Of a stretch of 64,000 bases of DNA, positions 60,601 through 64,000 are shown one piece after another. Under the pieces are notes generated by a model, which made no database searches, was not told the DNA's origin, and saw nothing but the letters and a program-made list of their open reading frames with translations. The position numbers were made by a program, and so were the translations under genes. Every line of letters begins with the position of its first letter. The stretch's first letter is position 1. Source of the DNA: Hypericum androsaemum (taxonomy: Eukaryota > Streptophyta > Magnoliopsida > Malpighiales > Hypericaceae); contig OZ023185.1 of the NCBI GenBank assembly GCA_963995505.1, positions 124,001 through 188,000 on the forward strand, given 5' to 3'.

Positions 60601-62904
60601 TTGACCGACTCTTATGATCTCCAGAGCTATCACTGTCCACATTCCAAGTACCGGCAGCAAGAGCATATAGCTCAGGGTTAACATGCCCAATGCTGAAGCA
60701 CAAATAGAAACTCGTAAAACATCAGGGAAAGAATCGTCGTGAAATTGCATAGGCAACATCGTAACCATGCAACATGGTGCCATAGAATTGACAGGATTGG
60801 AGAATGCTTACAAGGCACCTTCCAAAAGGAAATGGGACACCAAGCAAAGCTGATACTGTCACAGCAAAATCAAGCTGCAAAATTTTTGTATTTTGTTACT
60901 TTGCATGTACCAAGTTCTGAACACACAGGAAGAACAAGTAAATTGCACAGCATAGAAATTGATGGTAATTCTCACCTGTTGAATGGTGCTGACACACATC
61001 TTTTCCCCATCCTGAGATCAGGAGATGGACAATCAATTAGAAATAGAAAAATCAAAAAGAGCTAGCCAACAAAAAACAGAATAACGGATTTTCAGTATGT
61101 CAATGATACTTCTCCTCATCTTAAGGGTTACGAAACACTTTCATTATATCAATGATGTAAGGAACCTTTCTGCTCGTAAAATTTGAAAAGGACTTCTGGG
61201 AGCAGATTGTCCTTGCTCTAAAGCACATCGCACCTTATATCTCAGTCTTACAATCTACTTAAGAGCAAAAGTCTTTTGCATTGCTTACTCTCAGATTCCT
61301 AAACTACTATTAGATCCCGGGTAAGCAATTTGGTAACTATAAGCACCCCCGGTCTTCTAATGCAAATTCAAAAAGAATAGAAAAGGCTACATGAATGACA
61401 GATAAAAGAGCCCACGGTTGGTGGAAAGAGACACTGAAAATCATTTTGAACCAGAATAATTCAGGTAGGTAGGAACTCCAAAAACTTCCATAATTTAAGC
61501 AGAAAGAAGTACCCGACTTAGTCGACAAGATGACGTATCAAATTCGGATGGAACAGAAGATGGGGGCTTGTTGAAACTCATGGCAAAAATTGATGTTTCA
61601 ACCTGGATATAGTAACAAAATATGTTCAAAAGGCACAAAACCATTTCATTGATCTGTATCCGTGAAAAAGATAATAGATGCTTACTTCTTCATCACTACC
61701 TCCACCATGATCACCATTTAAAGTTTGCCCATGGTCACCCATGACAAGAAGGAAGGTATCTTGGTGCAGGCCACCTGGTCCAGACTCGCTGTCCAGCACG
61801 TTAATGACTTTCTGATGCACAAGGTACCAACGAGTTACAGACAGCTCAACAAGAGAAGCCATCCAGAAGAAAGCTCAAGGGGCTTACTTCTAGGATGAGG
61901 TTGTACTGCTCCAATTTTTCCACCATCGGGACCGAGTCCACCCCAAAGATATGGCCAATGTGATCCTGTGCAACCAACAAAGGTGACTTAAGAGAGAGTT
62001 GGATTTGCTACGAGTATAAGCCTTCCTTGTCGCACAAATGGTGTGCAATCGCAGGGAGGGGATGGTGTTCGTGTTTGTACACCACGTTACTTTTTCGACT
62101 ATTTAGTAGGGTCGCCAAAAACGAGTGATGAGGAATCTTACCACACCGAGAAAATGAGCAATGAGGACGTCCCAGTCGTCTTGGTAAAGAGACGGGAACA
62201 AATGCTCTATGCATCCATTGTCAACCTGGAAATCGTAAATTTTCCACCAAGAATCAGTTCTTAGCTTAACAATTGATAATAAGAGCAAAGAGAGAGAAGG
62301 TGAGAGAGAGAGAGAGAGAGAGTACCGTGTGGAGGTCTTTAACGTTAAAAGAAGGGAAAGGGTAAGAGCGGTTAAAATGGTCGGGGAACAACTGAAGCCA
62401 GGTGTCGTCTCCCATCATGACGACCCGCTTCCCACTCTTGGCCAACTGAAGGACGAAATTGTCCTCGAGGATGGCGGGGGCGCCGAAGCTGTTGCCGACG
62501 TCGATGAAGGTGGGGAGGGCGCCGGTGGTGAGGCCCTTGAGGCGCTGGAGGCTGGTGGTCGGGGGATCTGCGACGGCCTTGAAGATCCTCGACCCGGGGC
62601 GGAGGCCGCCGCGGAGGGCGGGTAGGCGGTCCATCCAGGGCTTCTTCTTCTTCTTGTCAGGGAAGAACTCGGAGGGGGCCACGAAGTCGAACCTGAGGGC
62701 GTCCAGCACTATTATAATGAGGCGCCCCACAGCGGGGCGGGTCCACCCACCACCACCACCATCGGGAGAAGAGCAGTTGGACAGAGAGACATCGGAGGGG
62801 TGGCTGTGGAAGGGGAGCTCCGTTCTGGTGAGGAGGAATCCCTTTGTGAAGAGACCTATTGCTGCAATGTGAAGTGCCAGTATCCCCAAGCTGTACCCTC
62901 GCAT
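57691..62904 (-). CDS. PIGO: GPI ethanolamine phosphate transferase 3 (PIG-O type)
   Basis: Sixteen exons in coding order: 62904-62326, 62225-62142, 61965-61888, 61811-61686, 61602-61513, 61011-60976, 60874-60819, 60692-60545, 60250-59815, 59712-59621, 59547-59001, 58798-58663, 58506-58465, 58378-58213, 58005-57922, 57819-57691, about 942 aa. PIG-O adds ethanolamine phosphate to the third mannose of the GPI anchor in the ER. An N-terminal membrane segment ([15 protein letters not shown]) is followed by the lumenal alkaline-phosphatase-like domain: [15 protein letters not shown], the [20 protein letters not shown] motif with its catalytic Thr, [15 protein letters not shown] and MGDHGQT, which carry the metal ligands. 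From about residue 490 on there are many hydrophobic membrane spans. The start at 62904 gives MRGYSLG. Exon 5 donor and exon 10 junction are the least certain. No damage seen. Confidence 0.92.
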
Positions 62905-63039
62905 TTTTATTTTTTGTCCCCCCCTTCCCCTTCTGTGTAACCAAGGAAAGTAGAGACGAGGGGGAAGAACCAAGATCCCGATTTAGCGGTCTACTCCTTG
63001 TGTGGGCCAATAATAGGTTCTATTGAACTGGGCCTTGGA
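62905..63039. other. PIG-O upstream region
   Basis: Short promoter-side stretch. C-rich run at 62920-62932. Confidence 0.35.
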
Positions 63040-63580
63040 CTGTTTAAAGAATACCATACCTTGGTATTCGGATACCAAATTTACCAAATACTGATATGCT
63101 AAAAAAGTTCTACCGATTCTGATCCTGATCCCGAATAGTATTCGGTAAATTCAGTATCTACCTAATTGAAAAAATTATAATTCATCATTATATTTAATAA
63201 AAAAATGTAAACATAGTTTCAATAAACACAAATTTAATCTAATAAGTACAAGTCATCAAGTCTAATTAGTATAAAGTCTATTTAGAACATCGACGTTTTG
63301 AAGAGGCCAAGGAAATTTTTGATAAATTATCTATAATTTGGCTTATATATTTATTAATATATTTGATAAATTACCATTTCGGGTAAATTCGGTAAAAATA
63401 TCGATATTTACCAAAATTTACCGAATATCGATATTTACCAAATTTTTGAAAAATTTTCTACCGAATTGATTACCAAATACCGATTTACCAATCTCGAACT
63501 ACCGATTATAAAAAATTTATTGAATTTACCGAATTTCAATTACCATTTGCTCTCCCCTAACTATACTATACTAAATTATA
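63040..63580. repeat. degenerate AT-rich repeat built of TACCGAATTTACC-like motifs
   Basis: TACCAAAT, TACCGAAT and their reverse complements recur more than fifteen times. The right edge CAAATGG... / GCTCTCCCCTAAC resembles, inverted, a hAT-type terminus (TAGGGGAGAGC). The left end and target duplication are unclear. Confidence 0.5.
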
Positions 63581-63605
63581 CTAAACTATACTATTCTATT
63601 TTTTG

Positions 63606-64000
63606 GTAGAAGTAGAGGACAAGCCCATATAAATATATATTATTGTTGGAGCGGAAAATTCATTCTCAGATTTGTTTGACCATGTCTCAGTAAAATAGAC
63701 GTATCTTCCTACTCGTATATCCGATTGATGCAATTCCAAAAGCAACAAAAAGATGAAACACGGATCTAGAACTTTTTAGTTTGTGACTTCTCCAAATTGG
63801 GCACAGAAGGAGGTCAGACTTGGGTCGGAAGTTTCGGGAGTAGATTTTCTCCTTATTAGGCCGCGGATCTGCTGAACCTATTTTGGTAAAAATATCGTAA
63901 CTTTCTCCTCAAGTATTGGATTGACACGATTTCAAAAGTCACAGAAGGAGAAGACAGAGATATATAACTTTGTTGTTTATGACTTTTCCAAATTCAGTAC
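63606..64000. repeat. probable edge of an LTR or other repeat running off the window
   Basis: Two similar ~90-bp passages (63691-63780 and 63888-63975: GTAAAATAGACGTATCTT.. / GTAAAAATATCGTAACTT.., each followed by a GATTGA(T/C)..CAATT(T)C(C)AAAAG motif) recall a passage in the LTR-like insertion at 17120-17165. No ends visible. Confidence 0.4.

Noticed and set aside
61921..62225. Apparent PIG-O frameshift because several exons sit in different frames
   Set aside because: Each change of frame coincides with GT/AG borders and the phases sum correctly, so these are introns, not damage.

Overview
The window is nuclear DNA from a flowering plant. The genes have many short introns with GT/AG borders and clear plant-type orthologues (POT1, a TruA-type pseudouridine synthase, TGD4, a peroxisomal DHNA-CoA thioesterase, BSH, an R2R3-MYB, PIG-O). 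The intergenic DNA is AT-rich and full of plant transposon classes (Mutator-like, hAT-like, L1-type LINE, Ty1/copia, Ty3/gypsy). The sequence alone does not name the species. Nothing points to a bacterial, organellar or viral replicon.

Layout. 0.6-11.8 kb is a gene-rich block: POT1 (+), TruA-like (+), TGD4 (-) and DHNAT (-), with one 1.5-kb Mutator-like element between the first two genes. 11.8-35.2 kb is mostly transposon: a small Mutator-like element, a 5'-truncated LINE split by a probable 2.55-kb solo LTR, a Pack-MULE carrying a piece of an amino-acid transporter gene, further foldback elements, two more LINE tails, a tandem-repeat LTR-like block, and an internally deleted copia element. 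35.8-42.5 kb is a second gene block: a small conserved-looking protein (+), the SWI/SNF subunit BSH (-), and a long acidic repeat protein (-). 43-55 kb is again transposon: a 150-bp tandem array, two Mutator-like elements, a hAT-like MITE, and a young but broken 6.4-kb Ty3/gypsy element sitting inside an older hAT-like repeat. 55.9-62.9 kb holds an R2R3-MYB gene (+) convergent with the 16-exon PIG-O gene (-). The last kilobase is degenerate repeat.

The genes are individual housekeeping or regulatory loci (telomere capping, tRNA modification, chloroplast lipid import, phylloquinone synthesis, chromatin remodelling, GPI-anchor synthesis, transcription). They form no operon or pathway cluster. 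All exon models were built by eye from reading frame, splice sites and recalled family alignments. In every multi-exon gene the exon phases add up to one open frame, but none has been checked against transcripts.

The most informative non-genic signal is a group of non-autonomous elements that share a TIR theme (GG, A-rich, TAC, then AGG..CCT..GTTTG) and most of which have 9-10 bp target duplications. One of them has captured host coding sequence. I found no evidence of an entirely new kind of system.
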